Origin: Pseudoalteromonas luteoviolacea
Lineage (GTDB): Bacteria > Pseudomonadota > Gammaproteobacteria > Enterobacterales > Alteromonadaceae
DNA length: 64,000 nucleotides
Reading direction: 5' to 3'
Assembly (NCBI RefSeq): GCF_001750165.1
Contig: NZ_CP015412.1
Coordinates: 1,116,001-1,180,000, forward strand
Part shown: in pieces, positions 34,559 through 44,082 of the stretch
How the letters are laid out: each line of letters opens with the position of its first letter
Numbering within the stretch: position 1 is the stretch's first letter
The notes under the pieces: model-generated
Database searches by the model: none
What the model was told of the DNA's origin: nothing
The model's input: the letters and a program-made list of their open reading frames with translations, nothing else
Translations under genes and position numbers: made by a program

Positions 34559-34806
34559 TGGAAACAAAGGCATGTTAAATTAAACATAAAAAATAAGTTG
34601 TATTCGATCTTGGTTATAGAACTATCTCTATTTATGACCTATATCGAATATGCTTATATGTAAAATAATAAATGCGGATCTATAAGCTGGTTGTGTTTGT
34701 TTTATAAATAATTGGCTTTATTTTTAATGCTTTTTATATTTAATTAGCTTTGGGTAGAGTAAGCGTTTTCTACAAATAGCTTGTAGTGTGATTGTAGAGG
34801 GGGTTT

Positions 34807-35661
34807 GTGAAGTATATTTCATTGTTTTTATTATGTCTTTCTTTTAATAGCTATGCAATTATTATTCGGCATGACGTTGATGAACAGCGCTATTTAACAA
34901 AGCCGTCTAAATTCCCAGCTTTGGTCACATTCTATATTGATGGCGCACATGGCACATTGATTAGGCCAAACTGGATTCTCACCGCGGCACATACGACCTT
35001 TTGTTTACAGGCTGGTACTAAAGTTAAAACCACTCGGGGCAGCGCGGTTGTTAAGCGTTTACATGTACACCCTTCACATACCCCAGGCGTGAGTCACGAT
35101 ATCGCATTAATTGAGCTTGCTGAGCCTATTTTGCATGTAATATCTGCAAAGTTATACAAAGAAAAGAATGAAGCAGGACAAACAATCTGGTTTATCGGCA
35201 TTGGTGGAACGGGCAATGGCTTAACCGGGATCACGATTGATAACTATGAAAACAAAGGGGTATTGAGAAAAGCCCAGAACCGAGTTGAACATGCAGAAGG
35301 GCCAATTTTAAAATTCAAATTTGATAAAGGAGAAAAAGCATTGCCTTTAGAAGGGATCTCCGGCGGTGGTGACAGCGGTGGTCCTGCATATTTAAAGCAG
35401 GGAAATGATTATTACGTCATTGGCTTAAGCTCGCGCTATGGCGGTGGGCCTTTCGAAAAATATAACAGTATAGAGGTCTATTCTCGTGTTTCTTATTTTC
35501 TGCCATGGATAAATGGGGTAATGACTGATCCTGAAAACTCAGTGAAATCAGGTAAGAGCCTCAATAAGTTGAGGTATCTTCCCGGTGGTTTAAAACCATC
35601 TGATTTACCGAGCCTGTGTAAAGACATACTTTTTAGTGAAAAAGAGTTACGAGCGATTTAA
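34807..35661 (+). CDS. Trypsin-like serine protease (S1 family), secreted
   Basis: This 284-residue protein starts at GTG 34807 after AGAGGGGG. The signal peptide is about residues 1-17 (ISLFLLCLSFNSYA). The chymotrypsin-fold catalytic triad is visible: H62 in LTAAHTT, D98 in VSHDIALIEL and S190 in GGGDSGGPAY. The domain is compact with few cysteines, as in bacterial S1 peptidases. The C-terminal 40 residues after the protease fold (KSLNKLRYLPGG) may be an export or sorting tail. It acts outside the cytoplasm. Confidence 0.9.
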   Translation: MKYISLFLLCLSFNSYAIIIRHDVDEQRYLTKPSKFPALVTFYIDGAHGTLIRPNWILTAAHTTFCLQAGTKVKTTRGSAVVKRLHVHPSHTPGVSHDIALIELAEPILHVISAKLYKEKNEAGQTIWFIGIGGTGNGLTGITIDNYENKGVLRKAQNRVEHAEGPILKFKFDKGEKALPLEGISGGGDSGGPAYLKQGNDYYVIGLSSRYGGGPFEKYNSIEVYSRVSYFLPWINGVMTDPENSVKSGKSLNKLRYLPGGLKPSDLPSLCKDILFSEKELRAI

Positions 35662-35677
35662 CCTTGTACCAAGATGC

Positions 35678-35697
35678 TGGCCTGCATTTGCAGGCCA
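35678..35697. terminator. Bidirectional hairpin between convergent genes
   Basis: The 9-bp perfect stem TGGCCTGCA / TGCAGGCCA has a TT loop. There is no T run on the plus side. It lies between the protease and the leftward gene ending at 35704. Confidence 0.55.
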
Positions 35698-35703
35698 ACA
35701 CAA

Positions 35704-36162
35704 TTACATGAGTTTCTGCAGGTTCATTTGTGGATGATTTTGCATTACTTTGTTGAGCGTGTCTTGTTGGCTATCATCAATTTCAACATGTAAAACTAGC
35801 GGGTGGTGCTCCCCTTGTGTTGAATCCTTACACATCATGTAATATCTGATTAAATCTGTACCAATCATACCGCTCACCCAAAGACTGAACATCCCTAAGA
35901 TAACCGTGCCTATTATCGCGGCTGTCGGTGGGATCAGCACCCATGTGACAGCACAATATGCCGTGGTGATGATAGTAAACAGAACCACCAACTCTGATTT
36001 CATAAGTTGGACTAAATGATTTGTTAAGCAATCATGCAGAGGGTGGGATTTGTCGTCGCAAATTGCACTGACATCTTCATTATCAACATGCAGAGCTTCT
36101 AGCTCGTCTTGGGTATCACGAAATGCTTCGTAGTCGTGCCCTTTAATAACATAGTGGCTCAT
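35704..36162 (-). CDS. Hypothetical inner-membrane protein
   Basis: This 152-residue protein has an excellent AGGAGGTTGT-ATG start. The N-terminal 50 residues are acidic and cytoplasmic-looking (YEAFRDTQDELEALHVDNED). Two adjacent membrane helices follow (about 57-80, LVVLFTIITTAYCAVTWVLI, and about 82-100, AAIIGTVILGMFSLWVSGMIG). A soluble tail rich in His, Asp and Gln closes it. The layout resembles small stress-linked proteins with an alpha/beta N-terminal domain and a helical hairpin, but no family is recognised. Confidence 0.7.
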   Translation of the reverse strand: MSHYVIKGHDYEAFRDTQDELEALHVDNEDVSAICDDKSHPLHDCLTNHLVQLMKSELVVLFTIITTAYCAVTWVLIPPTAAIIGTVILGMFSLWVSGMIGTDLIRYYMMCKDSTQGEHHPLVLHVEIDDSQQDTLNKVMQNHPQMNLQKLM

Positions 36163-36411
36163 ACAACCTCCTATCTAGGTTTCTTGGTGATACGTGTGTA
36201 TTACGAGATAGGTTTACTTTTGTATCATTATTAAGCGTTAGCTTTTGCTTTTTCGCTTTGCTTTGGATTTTTTGATACTGCAGGAGAACTATATATGAAT
36301 TTATAGATGAATATTTTTTTATGTAATGCTTAGAGATATGCATGGCATTAACGCCATGCTTATTATTTGATGTTAGGAGAGTGCGCAATATCACTCCCTC
36401 GTCATTACATG

Positions 36412-37185
36412 TTAAGTAGATAGCTTAACTAACTTGGCTATTTCACTAAGTTGCGATATCAATGTCTCTTGGCTAACTATATTGCATGTTCGCTTTAAGG
36501 TAATTAAATCGCCAACAACAAAAGCAGCTTTGGCCGCTTCTAACATTGCAATATCATTTTGATCATTCCCCATGCAGATAGTCTTGTTCATATCTAAACC
36601 CATCCGCAATAACGCATTGAGCTTATTGCTATTTTTTGGGACTACATCAAAGCTATTGTAGCCGTTATGATGGTAAACATCGAAATCATCCAATACTGTC
36701 TTGAGAAACGCTTTGACCTCTTCATGTCGGTGTTCTTCAAGTACCAATAGTTTAACAATTGGTTGTAGTCTGAGAGCTTGGTTACAAGCAGGTTCTCGGC
36801 CTAATTTCTTAACTTCTTGGTGAAAGTGATGAGAGGTGTGTGAAATGGCGTACTCTTCAATGCCATCATAAAGGTAGGCAATTTCCTCCTTGTCTAGCCA
36901 CTCCAGAACCTGAATAATTTGTGGCCTACTAAAGTGTAACGCATCAGTCACTGCTTTGTTTTTACTGATCATTGCACCATTACAACCAATGATGTTGTGG
37001 TCCCAAAAGTATTCAGCAAGGACAGGAAGCGTATCTCTGAGAGGCCGCGCTGTTGCGAAGTAAATTGTTGCGCCTTGTTGTTCAATCGTTTGAATTGCGT
37101 TTGATACTGCTTCTTGCATAGGTTGGCCTTGAAAAATTAATGTACCATCAAGGTCGAATACAACATTCATTACTTTACATCCCAT
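36412..37185 (-). CDS. HAD superfamily (Cof-type) phosphatase
   Basis: This protein of about 257 residues has motif I VVFDLDGTLIF close to the N-terminus, motif II in ATARPL (Thr/Arg), motif III lysine near SFDVVPKNSNKLNAL and motif IV GNDQNDIAMLEAA. The C2-type cap between motifs II and III marks the Cof/YbhA sugar-phosphate phosphatase group. It starts at ATG 37185 or, five codons later, ATG 37170, with MNVVFDLDG being the more typical beginning. It is divergent from the AraC-type gene across 126 bases, so the two may share control. The substrate is unknown. Confidence 0.88.
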   Translation of the reverse strand: MGCKVMNVVFDLDGTLIFQGQPMQEAVSNAIQTIEQQGATIYFATARPLRDTLPVLAEYFWDHNIIGCNGAMISKNKAVTDALHFSRPQIIQVLEWLDKEEIAYLYDGIEEYAISHTSHHFHQEVKKLGREPACNQALRLQPIVKLLVLEEHRHEEVKAFLKTVLDDFDVYHHNGYNSFDVVPKNSNKLNALLRMGLDMNKTICMGNDQNDIAMLEAAKAAFVVGDLITLKRTCNIVSQETLISQLSEIAKLVKLST

Positions 37186-37311
37186 TATTTAAGTTGCGTT
37201 TACTTTGCCAAAAATGCACACTTCAGTTTTAGCTATTAGCTCAATTTTTTAAGGTTTAAGGTCATAAATAAAATAAAACCGGTTCCGATTCGTTTCAGTG
37301 TCAATGAGTCT

Positions 37312-38121
37312 GTGAGCGTGAAGCATATTAAACAAAGCCCATTGTTGTTCGAGTGGCATCAGCATGATTGCTATGAGCTGATACTCACTTTAGGCGCCAC
37401 AGGCAAGCGGTTTATTGCTGATGACGTTCACGCTTTTGAAGATGTTGATCTCGCCTTGCTTCTGCCTGGTGAACCTCATACATGGGATAACAAAGATCAG
37501 CAAGCACCGGTTGGTGATGTTGTAGTTGTGCTTTGGCCGAAAGCGTTATTCGCGGTAAATATTAATGAATTTGAAGCGCTCCAAACTTGGTTGGAAGGGC
37601 TTGAATATGGCTGTGTTTTTTCTCGAGAGAGTGCGTTAAAAGTGAAGGAATTACTGCTAGAGATGGGGGATGCCAACGCGCTTAAAAAACTGACATTGCT
37701 TAGTGAAGTATTGTCATTATTGATGCGAGCGCAAATTGAGAAAGAGATACCTTTTAATGCATCAAGCAGGCATGTGACCAGAGTTACGACGGTTTTGGAA
37801 GTTTTGAACAAGGATGTAACTCGTTTTCCTAGTTTATCAGAAGCGGCCGTTCTGGCTAATTTAAGTATTTCGACACTTAAAAGAGTATTCAAAGATAGCT
37901 TGGGGGTGAGCTATTCACAATATTGCGAGCAATTGCGACTAAAGCGAGCAAGGCATTTGCTTGCTACGACTTCACTGCCTATCAGTGTGGTCGCACAGCA
38001 ATGTGGTTTTAACAGTAGTGCGTACTTTAATCAGTTTTACAAAAAGCATGAAAACATGACGCCAAGTCGCTTTCGCATGCAGTTTGCTTGGCGAAAGCGA
38101 GTTATGGGTGTAAAAAAATAA
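37312..38121 (+). CDS. AraC family transcriptional regulator
   Basis: This 269-residue protein probably starts at GTG 37312 (another GTG is two codons on; no ATG fits). Residues about 1-120 form a cupin-like sensing domain (EWHQHDCYELILTLG, LLLPGEPHTWDN). Residues about 160-260 are the two helix-turn-helix units, with LSEAAVLANLSISTLKRVF and the signature ISVVAQQCGFNSSAYFNQFY, KKHENMTPSRFR. The effector is unknown. The adjacent divergent HAD phosphatase is a possible target. Confidence 0.9.
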   Translation: MSVKHIKQSPLLFEWHQHDCYELILTLGATGKRFIADDVHAFEDVDLALLLPGEPHTWDNKDQQAPVGDVVVVLWPKALFAVNINEFEALQTWLEGLEYGCVFSRESALKVKELLLEMGDANALKKLTLLSEVLSLLMRAQIEKEIPFNASSRHVTRVTTVLEVLNKDVTRFPSLSEAAVLANLSISTLKRVFKDSLGVSYSQYCEQLRLKRARHLLATTSLPISVVAQQCGFNSSAYFNQFYKKHENMTPSRFRMQFAWRKRVMGVKK

Positions 38122-38161
38122 GCTTAAATGCATATCACACAGAATATGCACTCGCAGGCGC

Positions 38162-40216
38162 TTAGAGTGTTTTTAAATACTCTATCAAGGCCATTTTTTC
38201 TTCATGGTTTAGTTTTTTACCTATTTTACCTAGCACTGTCGGATCGTCAGTAAACGCGTGACCAGTATTGAAATTTCCAGCTTGGCGAGTATCTAAAATG
38301 AAGTATCCGTTTTGATAATCATCTGTTTGGTTTGCAGGCTGTAAATCCGTACGCAGGTTAAGTGCATTCACATACTTTCCTTGAGATACACCGACGTTAA
38401 TTGGATCAAATTCGAGTTGACCCAGCTCAACAAAAGTTGGCCTTTCGCGAGGTTCCGATAGCAGGCTGTATAGGCTTGGCACTGAACCATTATGTAAGTA
38501 TGGTGCTGTGGCCCAAATCCCGTTTAACGGACGCGCTTTATATGCAAAACTATGTTTGAGACAATTTGGTCTCCCCCCTTCAAGCTTATGTTGTTGCTCT
38601 TCGGAAGTGTAGTTTTGTATAAACCATTGTTGATTAGTTTCCTCGACGACCGCGCCAAGTGCTAGCGCAAAGTTATTTGCTGCGTTGTCTTTTACCGTAA
38701 CAAACTGCAACTCCTCTTTCATGTGTTTAGTTTTTTGTTCTTTATTGACGTGCACACACACGTCAGTATTGAGGCCTAGTTCTTTTGTATTGACGGTACG
38801 GTTCGGAAGTACTTCGGCTTGCGCAGGATCTGTACCTATGTATGCCAAGTTGATCAGATTGAGCTTTAGATATTTCAAATCAGTCTGTTTAACTTCCCCC
38901 TCTTCTTCATAGCGGATTTTCTGCCAGTGCTCTTGCCAAAATTGAGGGTTATCCATCGGAGGTAAATGGCAGCTTTGGCAATTTTTTATGTAAAGTTCTT
39001 TACCTTTTGCAGCTAATTTTTCGTCAATTTTAGGCAGACTATCAGGCCACTTGGGGGCTCTTAGGCCGTTGATCTTGCCCAGCTCTCCTGGTTGGTAATC
39101 TCGAAGTGGATATTCACCTGCTAACCATTGTTCAATGTTGTAGAGTGACTTGATGGGGATAGAGCTTGCAAAGCTTGCTGGCTGTTGCAATGGGTTGGTC
39201 GGAATTTGCATATCAACATAGGCCGCAACGCCAAGCGCTTCGCCTGCATTGCGAATAAGTGGTTGCATAATTGAGCCGTCATATTGCACCCAATCAAACC
39301 AAGATGTGGTCCATATATGTGGATAATTCACAGGTGCTTCGATGGGATTATAATTTTCAGGTCTATCCATATTGTCAGCAAATACTTTGTTACCAATACG
39401 ATTGAGCGCATCTAGTCGGGTAAACCCTTCGGTAACATTGATGGTATCTTGGCTTTTAGCTAATTTTGCAACCGTAGCATTCAGCGCATCTTTGAGTTTG
39501 GCTTTGCTGACAACATTGTAATTACTGCCAAGTACCTTTTTAGCAAATCGCTCGAAGCGACCATCGAAAGGCGCTAGTTTACTGGACAATACCGTTTGAC
39601 CAATGGCCGCGCCTAAAGATTTTGTCAACAATCCCAAATCTGTCATTGCTGGGCCGCCATCGACCACATATCGCGTGTTTTGATAGGTGAATTGCCCAGT
39701 GTGGCAAGCCGCGCATGTAAAACCAACTGCTGTGGCCTTTCGGTTCAGGCCAGCCATTGGGATACTGGTTGTTTTGGCAAGGCCTAAAGGAAGTTGTACT
39801 TCTACGCTGTCTTGTTGATCAGGGTCGTTTAAGTTTATAAAGCCTAGTCGATAAATGTACTCTGTCAGGAAGGTTTTCTCTTGGCCAAATAAAATAAACC
39901 AAGGTGTGTTTTTTGGAGCTTCAAGCGCAATTAACCACTCATAGGGGATGGGGAGCGTGGCTGTTCCTTGGGATGCATGGTAGGGCCATTGGTGGTTGTA
40001 ATCTTTCGTGCTAGGCCAACCATTTTGGTTGATAAAGTGAGTATCAAGTTGTTTATATTCTGGCAGTTTAGGTGGGGTTAGTGCATATTTCAGTTCATTT
40101 AGGGCAGCAATGGTGCGTAACGAGACCAAAATAATGGCTAGGATAATGAGCGCAGATAGGATCCATGGCCATTTCTTTCGTAGCCAGCAAAGTAAAATCG
40201 GATGCTGATTGGACAT
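38162..40216 (-). CDS. Dihaem cytochrome c, RoxA-like / peroxidase-related
   Basis: This 684-residue protein has an N-terminal membrane anchor or signal (KWPWILSALIILAIILVSL). It carries two c-type haem sites, TCAACHTG near residue 166 and NCQSCHLPP near residue 410. The late motif ATAPYLHNGSVPSLYSLLSEP is typical of the MauG/dihaem-peroxidase superfamily. Total length and haem spacing resemble RoxA-type dihaem oxygenases (about 680 residues), which cleave polyisoprenoids, so this subgroup is favoured. Activity on rubber-like substrates is not implied. It is exported to the periplasm. It converges with the araC-type gene on its right-hand boundary at 38.1 kb and has no obvious partner. Confidence 0.8.
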   Translation of the reverse strand: MSNQHPILLCWLRKKWPWILSALIILAIILVSLRTIAALNELKYALTPPKLPEYKQLDTHFINQNGWPSTKDYNHQWPYHASQGTATLPIPYEWLIALEAPKNTPWFILFGQEKTFLTEYIYRLGFINLNDPDQQDSVEVQLPLGLAKTTSIPMAGLNRKATAVGFTCAACHTGQFTYQNTRYVVDGGPAMTDLGLLTKSLGAAIGQTVLSSKLAPFDGRFERFAKKVLGSNYNVVSKAKLKDALNATVAKLAKSQDTINVTEGFTRLDALNRIGNKVFADNMDRPENYNPIEAPVNYPHIWTTSWFDWVQYDGSIMQPLIRNAGEALGVAAYVDMQIPTNPLQQPASFASSIPIKSLYNIEQWLAGEYPLRDYQPGELGKINGLRAPKWPDSLPKIDEKLAAKGKELYIKNCQSCHLPPMDNPQFWQEHWQKIRYEEEGEVKQTDLKYLKLNLINLAYIGTDPAQAEVLPNRTVNTKELGLNTDVCVHVNKEQKTKHMKEELQFVTVKDNAANNFALALGAVVEETNQQWFIQNYTSEEQQHKLEGGRPNCLKHSFAYKARPLNGIWATAPYLHNGSVPSLYSLLSEPRERPTFVELGQLEFDPINVGVSQGKYVNALNLRTDLQPANQTDDYQNGYFILDTRQAGNFNTGHAFTDDPTVLGKIGKKLNHEEKMALIEYLKTL

Positions 40217-40617
40217 ATTTTTCTCAGACGGTAGTTGATGATTGTTAATATTTTTGCATGGATTTGTAACGCTAGAAATTACAGTGGATTACACTGAAGA
40301 CGGTAAAACGTTGTTTGTGTGATTTAAAAAATGAGGCGTGTTTGATACTTTTCTTTTTTAACTTACTGTTTTAAATGAGAGCAAGGTGAGTGATGATTTG
40401 AACTTAGCGCACTAAACTTGAAGAGCAGTAACATTTTCCCTTACCGCTGTTGTTGCTATAGACGAAAGTTTATGTGCTGAGTGCCCACGTATTACACTGA
40501 TTTGTATAGCTAGGTTTGTGAACAGCTCAGTTTATAGTCTCAAAGTAATAAATATTCATAATTAATTTCATTTTTTTAACTAAGCTTAGTTCTTTAGGTT
40601 TAATTAATGAGGTTTTT
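40217..40617. other. Divergent promoter region, cytochrome / mscS
   Basis: About 400 bases lie between two divergent genes. A near-palindromic segment ATTACAGTGGATTACACTGA is present near 40277, and T-rich DNA precedes mscS. No ORF, repeat or terminator is evident. Confidence 0.4.
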
Positions 40618-41451
40618 ATGGATACGTCTTCGATTGACCCACAGAAAGTGATTGACTTGATGGTTGAGCATGCTGTTAATTTTGCGCCTAAATTGGCTCT
40701 GGCGATTATTACGCTGATTGTTGGTTTATGGTTGATCTCACTCGTAGGCAAAGCGATTGATTACTTGCTTGAGAAGCGAGATTTCAATATCTCTTTAAGA
40801 AAATGGCTAAGTAGTGTTGCGACGGTTTTACTTAAAGCTTGCTTATTCATATCGGTTATTTCAATTTTGGGTGTTAAAACAACATCTTTCATCGCGATAT
40901 TGGGTGCCGCAGGCCTTGCAGTAGGGCTTGCATTACAAGGCAGTCTATCTAATTTTGCCGGTGGTGTGCTGATCCTTATCTTTAAGCCTTTCAAAGTTGG
41001 TGACTATATTGTTGCACAGGGAGAGGAAGGTGTGGTTGAAGCAATTGATGTATTTTGTACTTTTCTAACGACTTTAGATAATCGCCGAATTATTCTCCCT
41101 AATGGACCTTTGGCCAGTGAACAAGTCAATAATGTAACGCACGAGCCAATCCGAAGAGTCGACCTTAGTGTGGGGATCAGTTACAACAATGGTGTGGATG
41201 AAGCAGAAAAAGCATTATTACAAATGGCTAAAAGTGATGAGCGTATTTTGCAAGATCCAGCTCCTTTTGTTGGTGTTGTTGGGTATGGCGATAACTCGAT
41301 TGATTTAGCTGTATGGGTTTGGTGTAAAACAGACGATTATTGGGATGTGTATTTTGCGACAAATCGTGCAATAAAACCCGCCTTAGATAGTGCGAACGTA
41401 TCAATTCCTTTCCCACAAAGAGATGTACATATTATTGAAAATAAAAAGTGA
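40618..41451 (+). CDS. mscS: Small-conductance mechanosensitive channel MscS
   Basis: This 277-residue protein is close to the E. coli MscS length. Three membrane helices lie in residues about 25-130 (LALAIITLIVGLWLISLVG; LLKACLFISVISILGV; FIAILGAAGLAVGLALQGSL). The pore-lining TM3 and GSLSNFAGGVLILIFKPFKVGDYI block are diagnostic. The beta domain (VEAIDVFCTFLTTLDNRRIILPNG) and the alpha/beta C-terminal domain follow. It releases solutes at hypo-osmotic shock. GAGG lies upstream of the ATG at 40618. It is monocistronic and converges on the outer-membrane protein gene across a strong hairpin. Confidence 0.92.
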   Translation: MDTSSIDPQKVIDLMVEHAVNFAPKLALAIITLIVGLWLISLVGKAIDYLLEKRDFNISLRKWLSSVATVLLKACLFISVISILGVKTTSFIAILGAAGLAVGLALQGSLSNFAGGVLILIFKPFKVGDYIVAQGEEGVVEAIDVFCTFLTTLDNRRIILPNGPLASEQVNNVTHEPIRRVDLSVGISYNNGVDEAEKALLQMAKSDERILQDPAPFVGVVGYGDNSIDLAVWVWCKTDDYWDVYFATNRAIKPALDSANVSIPFPQRDVHIIENKK

Positions 41452-41471
41452 ACTATGTCTTGATGAAATAA

Positions 41472-41489
41472 GTGGGGCATAGGCCCCAC
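41472..41489. terminator. Bidirectional terminator between mscS and OMP gene
   Basis: The 7-bp GC-rich stem GTGGGGC / GCCCCAC (41472-41478 with 41483-41489) has a 4-nt loop and AT-rich tails on both sides (TATTTTAAATTT to the right). Confidence 0.75.
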
Positions 41490-41500
41490 ATATTTTAAAT

Positions 41501-42199
41501 TTAGAAGCGATATCTAAGAGTTACGAAATGGTTTTCGTACACATCAAAGTTCTCATAGCGCGCACTTAGGGCGACATTTTCAGTAACTTGATACTGTAAT
41601 TCGAACTTGATGACTAATTCATCTTTCTCAGCCGCATTTTTTATGTGCTGGTAACCAATACCTGTCATCGCAGTAAAGTTGCCATGTAGATTGATATGGT
41701 AATTGGCTTCAACGCCAAACACACTGCTGTGTCCTTGCACACTGTATTGAAGTAAATTACCAAGCATATCAGCATCATTTGTGCTAAAAACACGATCGTA
41801 TTGAATGCCTGTCTGTTTGTAATCCAATCTGCCAATTGAGCCTTTAAACTCTAAAAGTGCATTTTCTTCTAAAGGAATGAGATAAGCTGCATTAACATTC
41901 CATTGGGTTGCATCACTGTCTTCATCGAGTATTTTCAGTGAAACCGTATTTTCAGATTCATCAACCGTGTTGTAGCTATGCTCATCTGATGTTTTTAAAT
42001 ATTGAGCAGAGACTACCCAGTTTTCGTCGACTTGCTTACTGCCTTCAACAGCATAGCCTTTAAGGCTGATGTCTGTGTCCACAGCTTCCATTTTAAACTT
42101 TGCATGACCTGCGCCAATGTAATCAAAGTTAAAGTTGTCGTTTGCATGGGCAGTTGCAGATAAAAGTGCACCAGAAAGCGCCAAAGAGATGAGTTTCAT
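41501..42199 (-). CDS. Outer-membrane beta-barrel protein (porin-like)
   Basis: This 232-residue protein has a signal peptide (LISLALSGALLSATAHA, about 1-19). Alternating amphipathic strands follow, ending in an aromatic C-terminal residue (FVTLRYRF), the signature for outer-membrane insertion. Its size suits an 8- to 10-stranded OmpA/OmpX- or OmpW-like barrel. There is no peptidoglycan-binding domain. AAGGAAA precedes the ATG at 42199. The ligand or role is unknown. Confidence 0.82.
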   Translation of the reverse strand: MKLISLALSGALLSATAHANDNFNFDYIGAGHAKFKMEAVDTDISLKGYAVEGSKQVDENWVVSAQYLKTSDEHSYNTVDESENTVSLKILDEDSDATQWNVNAAYLIPLEENALLEFKGSIGRLDYKQTGIQYDRVFSTNDADMLGNLLQYSVQGHSSVFGVEANYHINLHGNFTAMTGIGYQHIKNAAEKDELVIKFELQYQVTENVALSARYENFDVYENHFVTLRYRF

Positions 42200-42699
42200 G
42201 ATTTCCTTACTTGTTTTAGGTACTATTTTCAGCCGCGAATCATACCGATTGTTTACTTAATGTAAAGTATATTTTTGCAAAAAATGGTTTGATTTTTTAT
42301 TTGGTATAATTAGGTTGTTTTTTACTTATTTTGTATTTTAAATGCACTGGTTGGTGTGTTTTATCTATTTTTATGGCTGTTTTTTGAGGCTTTTCAGTTG
42401 GTTGTTAAATTTAAATACAATGTTTTTATTGACTTTTTTGGAATTAAATTGGGTGTAAATTGTGCAATAATTGGGTTTTTTGAAACTTAATTTAACCTTT
42501 GTTTGAAAATGATACGATTTTTTTGGGCCAGTGTTTTAACTATACAAGCGAAGTATAGCCATTAAAGCTGAGTAATCGGGTGTTTGAGAATCAAATTCAC
42601 TTTCTTATTTTTCTTACTGTCTTATTTATGAAAAGTCTGGCTTTTATAATTATGAACATGGTTTAAGTAGGCATTGAATTAAAACCTTTGGACAATAGT
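42200..42699. other. Divergent AT-rich intergenic region
   Basis: About 500 bases between the outer-membrane protein gene and fabI-like gene are T-rich on the plus strand. It should carry both promoters. No ORF, hairpin or repeat stands out. Confidence 0.45.
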
Positions 42700-43464
42700 A
42701 TGATTAATTTGTCTGGTAAAAAAGGCATGGTTATCGGTATTGCCAATGAACATAGTTTGGCTTATGCGTGTGCCAAACAATTAAATGACTCGGGAGCGGA
42801 AGTTATCGCAACGTACGCAAGTGAGTCCGCGGCGAGATTTGTTCTGCCGTTGCAAAGCACCCTAGAAGGCGTGTTATTGGTGCCTTGTGATCTGCGTGAT
42901 GATTCTTCTATTACTCGTTTATTCGCGTTGACAGAGTCTCATCTAGGCTCAATTGATTTTATAGTACATTCAATTGCATTTGCGCCGATGTCTGACCTAC
43001 AGGGCCGTTTAATCGATTGTAGCAAGGCTGGATTTCAAGATGCAATTGATGTGTCGTGCCTCTCTATGATCAGTTTAGTCAGTAAATTTGAAAGGATACT
43101 AAACGCGCAGGCCAGCGTGGTGACAATGTCTTATTTAGGCTCAGAAAGAGCTGTTCAAAATTACAATGTGATGGGGCCTGTAAAATCAGCCTTAGACTCA
43201 AGTGTTCGATATTTGGCCATGGAATTGGGTGGTGTAGGCTGCAGGGTAAACGCGATTTCAGCAGGTCCAATAAAAACCAGAGCCGCATCAGGGCTCAAAA
43301 ACTTTGAACAACTAATCGAAAAAAGCCAAATAGGTTCTCCTTTGCAAAGGAGCCTGTCCAGCGAAGATGTGGCAAACACAGCAATATACTTAGTGAGTGA
43401 TTTGTCACATGCAGTGACAGGTAGCACGATATATGTTGATAATGGCTATCATATGATGGGTTAA
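42700..43464 (+). CDS. fabI: FabI-like enoyl-[acyl-carrier-protein] reductase
   Basis: This short-chain-dehydrogenase-fold protein of about 254 residues reduces trans-2-enoyl-ACP with NAD(P)H. The FabI-type cofactor motif GIANEHSLAYACAKQL (rather than TGxxxGxG) and HSIAFAP are present. The catalytic pair sits in MSYLGSERAVQNYNVMGPVKSAL (Y-x6-K), and the AGPIKTRAASG substrate loop follows. The ATG at 42700 gives the usual short N-terminus; an upstream TTG at 42688 is possible. The stop is directly abutted by the start of a MaoC-type hydratase gene. The pair could perform consecutive dehydration and reduction of an acyl chain. It may be a second copy beside a housekeeping fabI elsewhere. Confidence 0.88.
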   Translation: MINLSGKKGMVIGIANEHSLAYACAKQLNDSGAEVIATYASESAARFVLPLQSTLEGVLLVPCDLRDDSSITRLFALTESHLGSIDFIVHSIAFAPMSDLQGRLIDCSKAGFQDAIDVSCLSMISLVSKFERILNAQASVVTMSYLGSERAVQNYNVMGPVKSALDSSVRYLAMELGGVGCRVNAISAGPIKTRAASGLKNFEQLIEKSQIGSPLQRSLSSEDVANTAIYLVSDLSHAVTGSTIYVDNGYHMMG

Positions 43465-43947
43465 ATGATGAAATTAAGAAATACGGTCTTTGAAGATATT
43501 GAAATAGGTCAATGTGCAGCGCTTGTTCGCCACGTTGAAATGAGTGATATTACAGGGTTTGCGGCATTGACTGGAGACTGCAACCCCATTCATTTAAACC
43601 AAGATTACGCAGAACACACCCCATTTCACGGTATTGTTGCTCATGGCATGTGGAGTGCGGCGCAAATTTCGGCGGTGATAGGGACGAAGCTACCAGGTCC
43701 CGGTTCGGTCTATCTTTCGCAAGATCTCAAATTCGTTGCGCCGGTAAAAGTGGGGGATGTGATCACGACCAAAGTCACAGTGGTTGATAAAGATTACAGC
43801 CATGGCTTTTTAACGATTGATTGTCAATGTACTAACCAAAGAAATGAAGAAGTAGTGTTTGGTATCGCAACCATACTTGCTCCTACTGAAAAGCTCTTTA
43901 TTGATGTAGAGTCACCAGAAGTTAGATTGGTAGATAACTTATGCTAG
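43465..43947 (+). CDS. MaoC-like (R)-specific enoyl hydratase / dehydratase
   Basis: This 160-residue single hot-dog-fold protein carries the MaoC/PhaJ signature: FAALTGDCNPIHLNQDYAEH with the Asp/His catalytic dyad, then FHGIVAHGMW. It hydrates or dehydrates enoyl-CoA/3-hydroxyacyl intermediates. The ATG follows the fabI-like stop with no gap (TAAATG), so the two are translationally coupled. In many bacteria a PhaJ-like domain is fused to a phosphotransacetylase in a cluster with an acetate kinase and a FabI homologue; here only the hydratase and reductase are present. Confidence 0.88.
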   Translation: MMKLRNTVFEDIEIGQCAALVRHVEMSDITGFAALTGDCNPIHLNQDYAEHTPFHGIVAHGMWSAAQISAVIGTKLPGPGSVYLSQDLKFVAPVKVGDVITTKVTVVDKDYSHGFLTIDCQCTNQRNEEVVFGIATILAPTEKLFIDVESPEVRLVDNLC

Positions 43948-44082
43948 GCATCCTCTGTCCAAAACAGAAAGTTAAAAACGACATTTGATGAGTATTTAAC
44001 AATAAAAGGCTGCAATACCGAATAGTTGTATTATATTTTTAGACATGTGTATAGCGGGTATGGATAGTACCGGAAGGTTGAT

